Below, piece by piece: positions 46,084 to 56,268 of a stretch of 64,000 nt of DNA. The notes under the pieces are model-generated. The model saw only the letters and a program-made list of their open reading frames with translations, was not told the DNA's origin and searched no databases. Made by a program: the position numbers and the translations under genes. This stretch comes from Bradyrhizobium sp. AZCC 1719. Its GTDB lineage: Bacteria > Pseudomonadota > Alphaproteobacteria > Rhizobiales > Xanthobacteraceae. The stretch spans positions 4,431,001 through 4,495,000 of the forward strand of contig NZ_JAZHRU010000001.1 in assembly GCF_036924525.1 (NCBI RefSeq), in the 5' to 3' direction. Each line of letters begins with the position of its first letter. Within the stretch, counting starts at the first letter, position 1.

Positions 46084-46167
46084 GATTCGTTCGGCCTGGC
46101 CGGATGAGTAATCGGGAAAATTTTAGGCGCTAATTCGAGCGCATCAGAAAGAGGACGAGGTGCATCA

Positions 46168-46536
46168 ATGATTCAGATGCAGACCAACCTCGACGTGGCC
46201 GACAATTCAGGCGCACGCCGTGTCATGTGCATCAAGGTGCTGGGGGGCTCCAAGCGCCGCTATGCCACCGTGGGCGACGTTATCGTCGTGTCGATCAAGG
46301 AAGCGATTCCGCGCGGCAAGGTGAAGAAGGGCGACGTGATGAAGGCCGTCGTGGTGCGGGTCCGCAAGGACATCCGCCGCGCCGACGGTTCGGTCATCCG
46401 CTTCGACCGCAACGCCGCCGTCTTGATCAATAACCAGTCGGAGCCGGTCGGCACCCGTATCTTCGGGCCGGTGCCGCGCGAGCTTCGCGCCAAGAACCAC
46501 ATGAAAATCATTTCGCTTGCGCCGGAGGTGCTGTGA
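46168..46536 (+). CDS. rplN: 50S ribosomal protein L14
   Basis: L14 (122 residues) bridges the subunits. '[19 protein letters not shown]' and '[20 protein letters not shown]' are diagnostic. It is the first gene of the spc part; the rplX start overlaps its stop codon (TGATG). Confidence 0.98.
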
Positions 46537-46842
46537 TGGCTGCCAAGATCCGGAAAGGTGACAAGGTCATGGTGATGACCGGTCGCGACAAGGGGCGCAC
46601 CGGCGAAGTATTCGAGGTCCGCCCCGCCGAGAACAAGGCGCTGGTGCGTGGCGTCAACATGGTGAAGCGTCACCAGAAGCAGACCCAGAACCAGGAAGGC
46701 GGCATCATCTCCAAGGAGTCGCCGATCCACCTGTCCAACCTCGCCTATGTCGGCAAGGACGGAAAGCCGACCCGCATAGGGTTCAAGATTCAGGCCGATG
46801 GCAAGAAGGTACGCGTTGCCAAGAGCTCGGGAGCAGAGATCG

Positions 46843-46850
<8 letters not shown>
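46536..46850 (+). CDS. rplX: 50S ribosomal protein L24
   Basis: L24 (104 residues) is an assembly initiator with an N-terminal KOW motif ([20 protein letters not shown]). ATG 46536 overlaps the rplN stop by one base; a GTG one codon earlier is less likely. Its end overlaps rplE by 8 bases. Confidence 0.97.
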
Positions 46851-47400
<550 letters not shown>

Positions 47401-47443
47401 GACGCAGCTAAGCCTCTCAAACGCGGAAACCCAGGAGCCAAGC

Positions 47444-47749
47444 ATGGCAAAGAAGAGTTCGATCGAGAAGAACAACCGGCGCAAGCGGATGGCCAAGAAC
47501 GCCGCCCCGCAGCGTGCGAAGCTGAAGGCGATCATCGCCGACAAGACCAAGCCGATGGAAGAGCGGTTTGCGGCGACGCTGAAGCTCGCCCAGATGCCGC
47601 GCAACTCGTCGACCACGCGGATTCGCAACCGCTGCGAACTGACCGGCCGCCCGCGCTCGAACTACCGCAAGAACAAGCTTTCCCGCATCGCGCTGCGTGA
47701 ACTCGGCTCCAAGGGCCTGGTTCCCGGGCTCGTGAAGTCGAGCTGGTAA
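47444..47749 (+). CDS. rpsN: 30S ribosomal protein S14
   Basis: S14 (101 residues) is the longer, zinc-independent form: only one Cys (in [10 protein letters not shown]) and no CxxC pairs. AGGAGCCAAGC precedes the ATG. Confidence 0.98.
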   Translation: MAKKSSIEKNNRRKRMAKNAAPQRAKLKAIIADKTKPMEERFAATLKLAQMPRNSSTTRIRNRCELTGRPRSNYRKNKLSRIALRELGSKGLVPGLVKSSW

Positions 47750-47763
47750 GGAGGGTCGTCACG

Positions 47764-48162
47764 ATGTCAACGCACGATCCGATCAGTGATCTCATCACCC
47801 GCATCCGCAACGCGCAGATGCGTTCGAAGTCCAAGGTCTCGACCCCGGGCTCGAAGATGCGCGCCAGCGTGCTCGAAGTGCTGAAAGCCGAGGGCTACAT
47901 CCGCGGCTATGCCAGCGTGGAGCATGCCTCGGGCCGCAGCGAACTCGAGATCGAGTTGAAGTATTTCGACGGCGAGCCCGTCATTCGCGAGATCGAGCGC
48001 GTCTCGAAGCCGGGCCGCCGGGTTTACGCCTCGGTGAAGAATCTGCCGCGCGTGAACAACGGTCTCGGCATTTCGGTGTTGTCGACGCCGAAGGGAATCA
48101 TGGCCGACCACGCCGCGCGCGACGCGAATGTGGGCGGTGAAGTTCTCTTCACGGTGTTCTGA
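47764..48162 (+). CDS. rpsH: 30S ribosomal protein S8
   Basis: S8 (132 residues) binds helix 21 of 16S rRNA and is the spc-operon autoregulator in E. coli. '[19 protein letters not shown]' and '[20 protein letters not shown]' are conserved. Confidence 0.98.
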   Translation: MSTHDPISDLITRIRNAQMRSKSKVSTPGSKMRASVLEVLKAEGYIRGYASVEHASGRSELEIELKYFDGEPVIREIERVSKPGRRVYASVKNLPRVNNGLGISVLSTPKGIMADHAARDANVGGEVLFTVF

Positions 48163-48178
48163 GGAAGGATTTTTAGCC

Positions 48179-48712
48179 ATGTCACGTGTTGGCAAACGGC
48201 CTGTGGCGATCCCGTCCGGTGTGACGGCGACCGTCGAGGGACAGACCGTCAAGGTGAAGGGGCCGAAGGGCCAGCTTCAGTTCGTCGTGCATGACGACGT
48301 CGAGGTGAAGTTCGAGAAGGGCGAGGTCATGGTCGCGCCGAAGTTCAAGACCAACCGTGCGCAGGCCATGTATGGCACCGCGCGCGCGCAGGTGGCGAAC
48401 CTGGTCGAGGGCGTCACCAAGGGTTTTGAGAAGAAGCTCGAGATCACCGGCGTCGGTTACCGCGCCGCGATGCAGGGCAAGAACCTGCAGCTCGCGCTCG
48501 GCTACAGCCACGACGTGGTCTATGCGATCCCGGAAGGCATCACCATCGCGGTGCCGAAGCCGACCGAGATCACGATTTCGGGCACCGATTCCCAGCGCGT
48601 CGGTCAGGTCGCCGCCGAGATCCGCGCCTACCGTCCGCCGGAGCCCTACAAGGGCAAGGGCGTGAAGTACGCCAACGAATTCATCTTCCGCAAGGAAGGC
48701 AAGAAGAAGTAA
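48179..48712 (+). CDS. rplF: 50S ribosomal protein L6
   Basis: L6 (177 residues) lies near the sarcin-ricin loop. It starts [16 protein letters not shown] at ATG 48179 (GAGGAAGGA upstream) and ends with '[17 protein letters not shown]' plus a basic tail. Confidence 0.98.
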   Translation: MSRVGKRPVAIPSGVTATVEGQTVKVKGPKGQLQFVVHDDVEVKFEKGEVMVAPKFKTNRAQAMYGTARAQVANLVEGVTKGFEKKLEITGVGYRAAMQGKNLQLALGYSHDVVYAIPEGITIAVPKPTEITISGTDSQRVGQVAAEIRAYRPPEPYKGKGVKYANEFIFRKEGKKK

Positions 48713-48723
48713 CGGAGCCGGTC

Positions 48724-49083
48724 ATGTCACTCAAGGTCACGAATGCCCGGCGCAAGCAGCGAGTGCGCAACTCGCTGCGCCGGTCCGCCAATGGACGCCC
48801 GCGTCTGTCGGTGTTCCGTTCGTCGAAGCACATCTACGCCCAGGTCATCGACGACCTGAAGGGCGAGACGCTGGCTTCGGCCTCGTCGCTGGAAAAGACC
48901 ATGCGCGAGGCCGGCAACACCGGCGCCAACATCGATGCGGCCAAGGCCGTCGGCAAGCTGCTGGCGGAACGCGCCGTGAAGAATGGCGTCAAGGAAGTGG
49001 TGTTCGATCGCGGCAGCTATCTCTACCACGGGCGCGTCAAGGCGCTCGCGGACGCCGCCCGCGAAAGCGGACTGAGCTTCTAA
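48724..49083 (+). CDS. rplR: 50S ribosomal protein L18
   Basis: L18 (119 residues) binds 5S rRNA. '[19 protein letters not shown]' and the C-terminal '[19 protein letters not shown]' are diagnostic. Confidence 0.98.
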   Translation: MSLKVTNARRKQRVRNSLRRSANGRPRLSVFRSSKHIYAQVIDDLKGETLASASSLEKTMREAGNTGANIDAAKAVGKLLAERAVKNGVKEVVFDRGSYLYHGRVKALADAARESGLSF

Positions 49084-49145
49084 CGAAACGGTTTTGGATA
49101 ATTACGAGGACAGGGGCTTTCTTCCCCTAAAGATTGGAAAACACC

Positions 49146-49721
49146 ATGGCAGGTGAACGCGAACGCGGCGGACGCGAACGGAGCAGGGATCGCGAGGAGC
49201 GCGACAGCGAGTTCGTCGACAAGCTCGTCCACATCAATCGCGTGGCAAAGGTCGTCAAGGGCGGCAAGCGCTTCGGCTTTGCGGCGCTGGTCGTAATCGG
49301 CGACCAGAAGGGCCGGGTCGGTTTCGGCCACGGCAAGGCGCGCGAAGTGCCCGAGGCGATCCGCAAGGCGACCGAGTCGGCCAAGCGCAATCTGACGCGC
49401 GTGGCGCTGCGCGAAGGCCGCACGCTGCATCACGACATCGCCGGCCGTCACGGCGCCGGCCGCGTCTACCTGCGCGCCGCTCCGGCCGGTACCGGCATCA
49501 TCGCCGGCGGCCCGATGCGCGCGGTGTTCGAGACGCTCGGCATCCAGGACGTGGTGGCGAAGTCGATCGGCTCGTCGAATCCCTACAACATGGTCCGCGC
49601 GACCTTCGACGCGCTGAAGCATCAGGATTCGCCGCGTTCGGTTGCGGCACGCCGCAACATCAAGGTGTCCACGCTGCAATCGCGCCGCGTCGGCGGCGAC
49701 GCCGAAGTGGTGGCTGAATAA
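49146..49721 (+). CDS. rpsE: 30S ribosomal protein S5
   Basis: S5 (191 residues) helps control decoding accuracy. After a charged Arg/Glu-rich N-terminus (residues 1-25) typical of alphaproteobacteria, '[20 protein letters not shown]' and '[13 protein letters not shown]' follow. ATG 49146 is used; the TTG at 49134 is less likely. Confidence 0.98.
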   Translation: MAGERERGGRERSRDREERDSEFVDKLVHINRVAKVVKGGKRFGFAALVVIGDQKGRVGFGHGKAREVPEAIRKATESAKRNLTRVALREGRTLHHDIAGRHGAGRVYLRAAPAGTGIIAGGPMRAVFETLGIQDVVAKSIGSSNPYNMVRATFDALKHQDSPRSVAARRNIKVSTLQSRRVGGDAEVVAE

Positions 49722-49758
49722 CCGGCGCGAATTTCAAGCGCTCTTTGGAGTTAAGACG

Positions 49759-49953
49759 ATGGCCAAGGCCGCAAAGACGATCAAGGTCGAGCAGACCGGC
49801 AGCGCGATCCGCCGCCACCACTCGCAGCGTTCGACGCTGATCGGCCTCAAGCTCAACAAGATCGGCCGGGTTGCCGAGCTGCAGGACACCCCTGAAGTTC
49901 GCGGCATGATCAGCAAGGTTCAACATCTCGTCCGCATCGTCGGCGAGAAGTAA
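49759..49953 (+). CDS. rpmD: 50S ribosomal protein L30
   Basis: L30 (64 residues) shows '[20 protein letters not shown]' and '[20 protein letters not shown]'. ATG 49759 follows TTTGGAGTTAAG; upstream in-frame sequence overlaps rpsE and is not coding. Confidence 0.97.
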   Translation: MAKAAKTIKVEQTGSAIRRHHSQRSTLIGLKLNKIGRVAELQDTPEVRGMISKVQHLVRIVGEK

Positions 49954-49969
49954 GCAAGGAGACAGGGCG

Positions 49970-50455
49970 ATGAAGCTCAGCGATATCGCCGACAACGCCG
50001 GCTCGCGCAAAAAGCGCATGCGCGTCGGCCGTGGCATCGGTTCCGGCAAGGGCAAGACTTCGGGCCGCGGCGGCAAGGGCCAGACCGCGCGTTCGGGCGT
50101 GCGCATCAAGGGCTTCGAGGGCGGCCAGATGCCGCTGCATCGCCGCCTGCCGAAGCGCGGCTTCAACAACATCTTCCGGCTCGACTTTGCCGAGATCAAT
50201 CTCGACCGGCTGCAGGAGGCGATCGACGCCAAGCTGGTCGACACCAAGGAAACCGTGACGGTCGAATCGTTGGTCAAGGCTGGCGTGATCCGCCGTGCCA
50301 AGGACGGCCTGCGGCTGCTCGGCCGCGGCGAACTCAAGTCCAAGCTCGCGATCGAGGTGCACGGCGCCTCGAAGTCGGCGGTTGCGGCGGTCGAGAGGGC
50401 CGGCGGCACGGTGAAGATCCTGGCCCCGGCCAAGAAGGAAGGCGAGGCGGCGTAA
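49970..50455 (+). CDS. rplO: 50S ribosomal protein L15
   Basis: L15 (161 residues) is a late-assembly protein with a Gly/Lys-rich extended N-terminus ([20 protein letters not shown]). AAGGAGACAGG precedes the ATG. A 135-base gap separates it from secY. Confidence 0.98.
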   Translation: MKLSDIADNAGSRKKRMRVGRGIGSGKGKTSGRGGKGQTARSGVRIKGFEGGQMPLHRRLPKRGFNNIFRLDFAEINLDRLQEAIDAKLVDTKETVTVESLVKAGVIRRAKDGLRLLGRGELKSKLAIEVHGASKSAVAAVERAGGTVKILAPAKKEGEAA

Positions 50456-50590
50456 CATCTGCGTCATGCCCGCCTGATCGCGGGCATAGACCAGTGGACT
50501 TATCGAAGCCGCGCACCAAATAATGTCCGGCGTCTACCGATTGCCCGCGAAGGGGCGTCGGCCTGGGAGGCGGCGGGAGAAAGCCTGAAC

Positions 50591-51922
50591 ATGGTCTCAG
50601 CAGCAGAACAACTTGCGGCAAACCTCAATTTCGGCGCTTTGGCCAAAGCCGACGAACTGAAGAAGCGCATCTGGTTTACGCTGGGTGCGCTGCTTGTTTA
50701 TCGGCTCGGTACCTATATCCCGCTGCCCGGCATCGATCCCGCGGCCTGGGAGCAGGTGTTCAAGTCGCAGGCCGGCGGCATTCTCGGCATGTTCAACATG
50801 TTTGCCGGCGGCGGCATCAACCGCATGGCGATCTTCGCGCTGAACATCATGCCGTACATCTCGGCATCGATCATCATCCAGCTCCTGACGACGGTCTCGC
50901 CCAAGCTCGAAGCCTTGAAGAAGGAAGGCGAGGCGGGCCGCAAGACGCTGAACCAGTATACGCGCTATCTCACGGTGATTCTGGCCACGTTCCAGGCCTA
51001 CGGCATCGCCGTCGGCCTCCAGGGCGCCGGCAACGTCGTCAGCGAACCCGGGATGTTCTTCCTGATTTCCACCACGGTCACGCTGACCGGCGGCACCATG
51101 TTCCTGATGTGGCTCGGTGAGCAGATCACCTCGCGCGGCATCGGCAACGGTATTTCGCTGATCATCCTGGCCGGCATCGTTGCCGAGTTGCCGTCTGCTC
51201 TCGCCAACATGCTGGAACTGGGACGCCAGGGCGCGCTGTCGACTGGCCTGATCCTCCTCGTGATAGTGATGGCGGTCGTCGTGATCGCCTTCATCGTGTT
51301 CATGGAGCGCGCGCAGCGCAGGCTTTTGATCCAGTATCCGAAGCGCCAGGTCGGCAACAAGATGTTCGAGGGCCAATCCTCGCATCTGCCGCTCAAGCTC
51401 AACACCTCGGGCGTGATCCCGCCGATCTTCGCCTCGTCGCTGTTGCTGTTGCCGGCGACGGTTGCAAACTTCAACGCGGGCCAGGGCCCGGAATGGTTCC
51501 AGTGGCTCAACACCCAGCTCAGCCACGGCCGTCCGCTGTTCCTGATCCTCTATCTGGGCCTGATCGTGTTCTTCGCGTTCTTCTACACCGCGATCGTGTT
51601 CAACCCGACCGAGACCGCCGACAATCTAAAGAAGCACGGCGGCTTCATACCCGGCATTCGTCCGGGCGAACGCACTGCCGAATACATCGACTACGTGCTG
51701 TCGCGCGTGACCGTGCTGGGCGCGATCTATCTGGCGATCGTGTGTCTGATTCCCGAAATCCTGATTTCCTACGCCTCGGTGCCGTTCTATTTCGGCGGAA
51801 CCTCGCTTCTCATCGTCGTCAGCGTGACCATGGATACGGTGGCGCAGGTGCAGGGTTATCTGCTGGCCCATCAGTATGAGGGGCTGATCCGGAAATCCAA
51901 GCTGAGGGGCCGCCGTCGCTGA
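50591..51922 (+). CDS. secY: Preprotein translocase subunit SecY
   Basis: SecY (443 residues) is the ten-helix channel of the Sec translocon. 'LVYRLGTYIPLPGIDP' opens helix 1, and the cytoplasmic loops 'YPKRQVGNKMFEGQSSHLPL' and 'PGIRPGERTAEYIDYVLSR' contact SecA and ribosomes. The sequence is complete with no break. Confidence 0.98.
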   Translation: MVSAAEQLAANLNFGALAKADELKKRIWFTLGALLVYRLGTYIPLPGIDPAAWEQVFKSQAGGILGMFNMFAGGGINRMAIFALNIMPYISASIIIQLLTTVSPKLEALKKEGEAGRKTLNQYTRYLTVILATFQAYGIAVGLQGAGNVVSEPGMFFLISTTVTLTGGTMFLMWLGEQITSRGIGNGISLIILAGIVAELPSALANMLELGRQGALSTGLILLVIVMAVVVIAFIVFMERAQRRLLIQYPKRQVGNKMFEGQSSHLPLKLNTSGVIPPIFASSLLLLPATVANFNAGQGPEWFQWLNTQLSHGRPLFLILYLGLIVFFAFFYTAIVFNPTETADNLKKHGGFIPGIRPGERTAEYIDYVLSRVTVLGAIYLAIVCLIPEILISYASVPFYFGGTSLLIVVSVTMDTVAQVQGYLLAHQYEGLIRKSKLRGRRR

Positions 51923-51993
51923 TCAGCGGAGCGCTCTGAAATTCAATACAAGGTGTGCGGTGTTTCGCTCACCAAGCCGGGGGGCGAGTAGTC

Positions 51994-52557
51994 ATGAGAT
52001 TGATCCTTTTGGGACCGCCGGGGTCGGGGAAGGGTACCCAGGCACAGCGGCTGGTGCAGCGCTATGGGATCGTGCAGCTCTCGACCGGCGAGATGCTGCG
52101 CGCGGCTGTGGCCGCCGAGACGCCGGTCGGGTTGAAGGCCAAGGACCTCATGGCAAACGGCCAGCTTGTGCCGGACGAAATCGTAGTCGGAATCATTTCT
52201 GACAGGATCGATCAACCGGACGCGGGCAAAGGCTTCGTCCTCGATGGGTTCCCGCGCACGGTGCCGCAGGCCGAGGCGCTGGATGAGCTCCTAAAGAAAA
52301 AGCATCTCAGGCTCGACGCGGTGGTCGAACTGCGCGTCAATGAGAGCGCGCTGCTACAGCGCGTCGAAACCCGCGTCGCCGAGATGCTGGCGCGCGGCGA
52401 GGAGGTGCGTGTTGACGACACGCCGGAAGTGCTGACCAAACGGCTCGCTGCCTATCGGTCGCAGACCGAGCCGCTGATTCACTACTACTCCGAGCGGCGG
52501 AAGCTCGCGACCGTCGACGGGATGATGACCATCGAGCAGGGTAACCCGGGAGGTTAA
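51994..52557 (+). CDS. adk: Adenylate kinase (apparently frameshifted near its C-terminus)
   Basis: Adenylate kinase converts ATP and AMP to two ADP. P-loop [10 protein letters not shown] is at 7-16, followed by '[11 protein letters not shown]', '[18 protein letters not shown]' and '[21 protein letters not shown]'; a short LID without zinc Cys is typical of alphaproteobacteria. As read, the frame ends '[10 protein letters not shown]' and stops at 52557, cutting off the usual C-terminal helix. Skipping one G at 52539-52541 (CAGGGTAACC to CAGGTAACC) restores '[20 protein letters not shown]' and continues to a Lys/Ala-rich tail ending at 52855. ATG 51994 is the correct start. Confidence 0.9.
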   Translation: MRLILLGPPGSGKGTQAQRLVQRYGIVQLSTGEMLRAAVAAETPVGLKAKDLMANGQLVPDEIVVGIISDRIDQPDAGKGFVLDGFPRTVPQAEALDELLKKKHLRLDAVVELRVNESALLQRVETRVAEMLARGEEVRVDDTPEVLTKRLAAYRSQTEPLIHYYSERRKLATVDGMMTIEQGNPGG

Positions 52558-52855
52558 CCGGATCCTCTCCGCTGTCGGCGCGCTGGAACCCAAGGTGGCG
52601 CCGGCCCGGAAGGCCAAGGCAGCCGCACGGAAGACCGCCAGGCCAGCAGCCAAAAAGGCTGCCAAAACCGCCAAAAAGGCCGTCAAAACGGCGCGTAAGG
52701 CCGCCAAATCGGCCTCCAGGGGAACCAAAACGGCTGGCAACAAGAAGGCTGCTCGGAAGGCTGTTTCGGCGGCCAGAGGGCGAGGGGGCGCAAGCGCCCA
52801 AAAGACCGTCCGCAAGGCTGCCAAAAAGGTCACGAAAAAGCGAGCTAAGCGATAG
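52541..52855 (+). other. Out-of-frame C-terminal extension of adk with H1-like Lys/Ala tail
   Basis: In the +1 frame relative to adk, bases 52541-52855 read [19 protein letters not shown], the missing end of adenylate kinase, then about 85 residues of AAKK/ARKT-type repeats with nearly only Ala, Lys, Arg, Thr and Ser, ending KKVTKKRAKR. The composition resembles histone H1/HC1-like or nucleic-acid-binding tails. The frame has no good start of its own (only GTG 52595, without Shine-Dalgarno). It is best seen as part of adk, giving a 286-residue protein if the extra G is an error or is bypassed. Confidence 0.75.
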
Positions 52856-52861
52856 AGGCGG

Positions 52862-52890
52862 TTGACGAAACCGAGTTGAATCCTTTAATA
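52862..52890 (+). promoter_or_regulatory. Candidate promoter of the alpha operon
   Basis: TTGACG (52862-52867) and TTAATA (52885-52890) are separated by 17 bases, starting just after the adk tail stop codon and 149 bases before rpsM. It is the best sigma-70-like match in the gap. Confidence 0.5.
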
Positions 52891-53002
52891 AGCCCCGCAT
52901 CCAAGTCGGATAGTTTTTGACGATGCCGGGCCCCGAAAGAGATGAGGGGAGGGCGTCGTGTTCGCGTTTGCGGACACCTGCCCGAGTTAGCAAGAACACA
53001 GC

Positions 53003-53021
53003 CCGATCCATGAGGGATCGG
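53003..53021 (+). promoter_or_regulatory. Hairpin in the rpsM leader
   Basis: CCGATCC and GGATCGG pair around ATGAG, directly upstream of the AGGAGAGAA ribosome-binding site of rpsM. It could modulate initiation. The S4 gene that regulates the E. coli alpha operon is absent from this operon, so any regulator would differ. Confidence 0.4.
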
Positions 53022-53038
53022 CGACAGGAGAGAAGTCC

Positions 53039-53407
53039 GTGGCCCGTATTGCCGGCGTGAATATCCCGACCAACAAGCGCGTTCTGATCGCGCTCCAGTA
53101 CATCCATGGCATCGGCCAGAAGAACGCGTCCGAGATCATGGAGAAGGTCAAGATCCCGGCTGATCGTCGCGTCAGCCAGTTGAGCGACCAGGAAGTCCTG
53201 CAGATCCGCGAAGTCATCGACCGCGACTATCTCGTCGAAGGCGACCTTCGCCGCGAGACCGGCATCAACATCAAGCGTCTGATGGACCTCGGCTGCTATC
53301 GCGGCCTGCGTCATCGCCGCGGTCTTCCGGTGCGCGGTCAACGCACCCACACCAATGCGCGCACGCGCAAGGGCCCGGCCAAGTCGATCGCCGGCAAGAA
53401 AAAGTAA
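53039..53407 (+). CDS. rpsM: 30S ribosomal protein S13
   Basis: S13 (122 residues) bridges head and large subunit. It starts at a GTG after CAGGAGAGAAGTCC. '[20 protein letters not shown]' and '[20 protein letters not shown]' are diagnostic. Confidence 0.98.
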   Translation: MARIAGVNIPTNKRVLIALQYIHGIGQKNASEIMEKVKIPADRRVSQLSDQEVLQIREVIDRDYLVEGDLRRETGINIKRLMDLGCYRGLRHRRGLPVRGQRTHTNARTRKGPAKSIAGKKK

Positions 53408-53478
53408 TTGGCGAGTAGCGAATGGCGAATGGCGAGTAGGGTAGATCCTATTCGCTATTCGCCACTCACCATTCGCCC
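53408..53478. repeat. Palindromic repeat family D, copy 2 (rpsM-rpsK gap)
   Basis: The left strand GGCGAGTAGCGAATGGCGAA, with two further GCGA units, pairs with TTCGCTATTCGCCACTCACC and ATTCGCC on the right, a hairpin of about 30 bp around TAGGGTAGATCCTA. It starts immediately after the rpsM stop codon. It is the same family as 40816-40887 after tuf. Confidence 0.87.
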
Positions 53479-53538
53479 TGAACGGTGTAGCCGCTGGCAG
53501 TACGGCGGCGTTTGAGATCACAGGAAGGTTTTAAGGTA

Positions 53539-53928
53539 ATGGGCAAGGAAGCCACCCGCGTCCGCCGTCGCGAACGCAAGAACATCGCCTCCGGCATCGC
53601 GCACGTGAATTCGTCCTTCAACAACACGACCATCACCATCACCGACGCGCAGGGCAACACCATTGCCTGGTCCTCGGCCGGCACGATGGGCTTCAAGGGC
53701 TCGCGCAAGTCGACCCCCTATGCCGCGCAGGTCGCGGCCGAAGACGTTTCCAAGAAGGCGCAGGAACACGGCATGCGCACGCTGGAAGTGGAAGTTGCCG
53801 GCCCCGGTTCGGGCCGCGAATCGGCGCTTCGCGCGCTGCAGGCCGCGGGCTTCACCGTCACGTCGATCCGCGACGTGACCACGATCCCGCACAATGGTTG
53901 CCGTCCGCGCAAGCGCCGGCGTGTTTGA
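53539..53928 (+). CDS. rpsK: 30S ribosomal protein S11
   Basis: S11 (129 residues) lies on the platform near the mRNA exit. '[20 protein letters not shown]' and '[13 protein letters not shown]' at the end are diagnostic. ATG 53539 follows AAGGTA; the upstream in-frame codons from 53512 are leader. Confidence 0.98.
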   Translation: MGKEATRVRRRERKNIASGIAHVNSSFNNTTITITDAQGNTIAWSSAGTMGFKGSRKSTPYAAQVAAEDVSKKAQEHGMRTLEVEVAGPGSGRESALRALQAAGFTVTSIRDVTTIPHNGCRPRKRRRV

Positions 53929-53935
53929 TATCTGG

Positions 53936-53960
53936 TCGCGGGCGGTTATGCCGCTCGCGA
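53936..53960. other. Hairpin in the rpsK-rpoA gap
   Basis: TCGCGGGCGG and CCGCTCGCGA pair over 10 bp (one G-U) with a TTATG loop, followed by TTGCTTTTGG. It may attenuate transcription into rpoA or guide processing. Confidence 0.5.
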
Positions 53961-54059
53961 TTGCTTTTGGAATTTTCCGCGGACTGATCCGCGATCTCCA
54001 ACGCCGGTGATCTGAAGGCAGATCGACTGGCCGGTCTATTGACCCGAAGGGGTGACAAA

Positions 54060-55079
54060 GTGACGATCCAGAAAAATTGGCAAGAACTTATTCGACCGAA
54101 CAAGCTGCAGGTAACGCCGGGCGGCGATGCGACCCGGTTTGCGACCGTCGTCGCCGAGCCGCTCGAGCGCGGTTTCGGCCAGACGCTCGGTAACGCGCTG
54201 CGCCGCATCCTGTTGTCGTCGCTGCAGGGCGCTGCCGTGCAGTCGGTGCACATCGACGGCGTGCTGCACGAGTTCTCCTCGATCGCGGGCGTTCGCGAGG
54301 ACGTCACCGACATCGTGCTGAACATCAAGGACATCTCGATCAAGATGCAGGGCGAAGGCCCCAAGCGCATGGTCGTGAAGAAGTCGGGTCCGGGCGTCGT
54401 CACCGCCGGTGACATCCAGACCGTCGGCGACATCGTGGTGCTCAATCCCGAACTGCAGATCTGCACGTTGGACGAGGGCGCTGAAATCCGCATGGAGTTC
54501 ACGGTCGCCGCCGGCAAGGGCTACGTCGCCGCCGAGCGCAACCGGCCCGAGGATGCGCCGATCGGCCTGATCCCGGTCGACAGCCTGTTCTCTCCCGTGC
54601 GCAAGGTCTCCTACAAGGTCGAGAACACCCGCGAGGGCCAGATCCTTGACTACGACAAGCTGACCATGACGATCGAGACCAACGGCGCGATCTCGCCGGA
54701 GGACGCGGTGGCCTATGCCGCGCGCATCCTGCAGGATCAGCTCAACGTGTTCGTGAACTTCGAAGAGCCGCGCAAGGAAGTCGCACAGGAGATCATCCCC
54801 GATCTCGCCTTCAACCCGGCGTTCCTCAAGAAGGTCGACGAGCTCGAGCTGTCGGTGCGTTCGGCAAACTGCCTGAAGAACGACAACATCGTCTATATCG
54901 GCGACCTCGTGCAGAAGTCGGAAGCGGAAATGCTCCGCACCCCGAACTTCGGCCGCAAGTCGCTGAACGAGATCAAGGAAGTGCTGGCCCAGATGGGTCT
55001 GCATCTCGGCATGGAAGTGCCGGGCTGGCCGCCGGAGAACATCGACGAGCTCGCCAAGCGCTTCGAGGATCACTACTGA
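54060..55079 (+). CDS. rpoA: DNA-directed RNA polymerase subunit alpha
   Basis: The alpha subunit (339 residues) nucleates RNA polymerase assembly. It starts at GTG 54060 with AAGGGGTGAC upstream, giving [16 protein letters not shown]. The N-terminal dimerisation domain includes '[15 protein letters not shown]'-like '[20 protein letters not shown]', and the C-terminal DNA/activator domain '[20 protein letters not shown]' is complete. Confidence 0.98.
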   Translation: MTIQKNWQELIRPNKLQVTPGGDATRFATVVAEPLERGFGQTLGNALRRILLSSLQGAAVQSVHIDGVLHEFSSIAGVREDVTDIVLNIKDISIKMQGEGPKRMVVKKSGPGVVTAGDIQTVGDIVVLNPELQICTLDEGAEIRMEFTVAAGKGYVAAERNRPEDAPIGLIPVDSLFSPVRKVSYKVENTREGQILDYDKLTMTIETNGAISPEDAVAYAARILQDQLNVFVNFEEPRKEVAQEIIPDLAFNPAFLKKVDELELSVRSANCLKNDNIVYIGDLVQKSEAEMLRTPNFGRKSLNEIKEVLAQMGLHLGMEVPGWPPENIDELAKRFEDHY

Positions 55080-55085
55080 GCATTC

Positions 55086-55162
55086 GTCATTCCGGACGTC
55101 GCGAAGCGGCGATCCGGAATCTCGAGATTCCGGGTTCGCGCTCACGCGCGCCCCGGAATGAC
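55086..55162. repeat. Palindromic repeat family A, copy 5
   Basis: It lies in the rpoA-rplQ gap. GTCATTCCGGACGTCGC at the left is matched by GCGCGCCCCGGAATGAC at the right, with a central perfect CGGAATCTCGAGATTCCG. This is the only family A copy inside the ribosomal gene cluster. Confidence 0.88.
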
Positions 55163-55239
55163 TGGGGCGAACGCAGGCAGCCCACCTGAGCACAAGTCCG
55201 ACGAACCGTCGCGACGAAGACAAATCAAGGAATACATCA

Positions 55240-55656
55240 ATGCGTCACGGCAAGGTTCATCGTAAGCTCAACCGCACCGCCGAGCATCGCCGCGCGATGT
55301 TTGCCAACATGTGCGCCGCGCTGATCAAGCACGAGCAAATCGTCACCACGCTGCCGAAGGCCAAGGAACTGCGCCCGATCGTCGAGAAGCTCGTTACGCT
55401 CGGCAAGAAGGGTGGGCTGGCCATGCGCCGCCAGGCGATCTCCGAAATGCGCGACGTCGATCAGGTCAAGAAGCTGTTCGACACGCTGGCGCCTCGCTAC
55501 AAGGACCGCCAGGGCGGCTATACCCGCATCATCAAGGCCGGTTTCCGCTACGGCGACAACGCTCCGATGGCCGTGATCGAATTCGTCGACCGCGACGTCG
55601 ACGCCAAGGGCCAGGATTCCGGTCCGGTGGAGGAGAAGTCCGCCGAAGCGGCGTAA
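55240..55656 (+). CDS. rplQ: 50S ribosomal protein L17
   Basis: L17 (138 residues) is the last alpha-operon gene. '[20 protein letters not shown]' and '[20 protein letters not shown]' are diagnostic. CAAGGAATAC precedes the ATG, and a strong terminator follows. Confidence 0.98.
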   Translation: MRHGKVHRKLNRTAEHRRAMFANMCAALIKHEQIVTTLPKAKELRPIVEKLVTLGKKGGLAMRRQAISEMRDVDQVKKLFDTLAPRYKDRQGGYTRIIKAGFRYGDNAPMAVIEFVDRDVDAKGQDSGPVEEKSAEAA

Positions 55657-55677
55657 CTGTTCCAAATCGCAGTTTTC

Positions 55678-55707
55678 AAAAGCGGCGCCAAAAGCGCCGC
55701 TTTTTTT
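55678..55707 (+). terminator. Rho-independent terminator after rplQ
   Basis: AGCGGCGC and GCGCCGCT form a perfect 8-bp stem around CAAAA, followed by seven T residues. It ends the ribosomal supercluster 22 bases after the rplQ stop. Confidence 0.95.
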
Positions 55708-55781
55708 ATTTGGCGCGCCCGCGATCGCGGCCGGCGCGTGACTTCACAGGAACGTCCCCGGCCGCCAAACGTTTGACATGC

Positions 55782-56240
55782 ATGAGTAGGGCGTTCGTCA
55801 AGGATACCGAAGACGTCGAAGGTCTGCCTGACCGGCCAATCTCCGATCTTCCGAATGACGTGACGGCTGAAGGTCTCAGCCGGATCGAGCAAGCATTGGC
55901 CGCGGCCGAGGCGGCCCAGGCTGCGGCGCAATCCGCTGGCGATCGCGCGGCGCTGGCCAGCGCCCGCCGTGACTTCCGCTATTGGAATGCTCGCCGCGCC
56001 ACGGCAAGGGTGGCCCCCGAGCCATCAGACAATTCCGTCGTGCGCTTCGGCCACACCGTCACCATCGTGCGCGAGGATGACCGGCGACAGACGTTCCGGA
56101 TCGTCGGCGAAGACGAGGCCGAGCCCGCGCACGGGACGATCTCGCACGGCTCGCCGCTGGCGCGCGCGCTGTTCGGCAAGGGCGTCGGCGATGTCGTCGC
56201 GATCGCCGGAGGCGAAGCGGAGATCGTCGAAATCCGGTGA
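55782..56240 (+). CDS. GreA/GreB-family transcription factor
   Basis: This encodes 152 residues. The C-terminal FKBP-like GreA/B domain (about 85-152) shows 'VVRFGHTVTIVREDDRRQTF' and 'HGTISHGSPLARALFGKGVG'. A shorter N-terminal coiled-coil segment (about 35-75) has acidic residues that in Gre factors reach the polymerase active site. ATG 55782 was chosen; the frame is open through rplQ out of phase. Family members rescue backtracked RNA polymerase, or act as Rnk-like polymerase binders. The N-terminal 35 residues (MSRAFVKDTEDVEG...) are typical of the alphaproteobacterial GreB-like branch. Confidence 0.85.
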   Translation: MSRAFVKDTEDVEGLPDRPISDLPNDVTAEGLSRIEQALAAAEAAQAAAQSAGDRAALASARRDFRYWNARRATARVAPEPSDNSVVRFGHTVTIVREDDRRQTFRIVGEDEAEPAHGTISHGSPLARALFGKGVGDVVAIAGGEAEIVEIR

Positions 56241-56268
56241 TGCGCAAACACCGTGCGCGAGGTGAAGG

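Noticed and set aside
52595..52855. An independent small histone-H1-like protein gene downstream of adk
   Set aside because: It has no ribosome-binding site or own promoter, and the frame continues upstream without stop into the missing adk C-terminal helix. A frameshifted part of adk explains it better.
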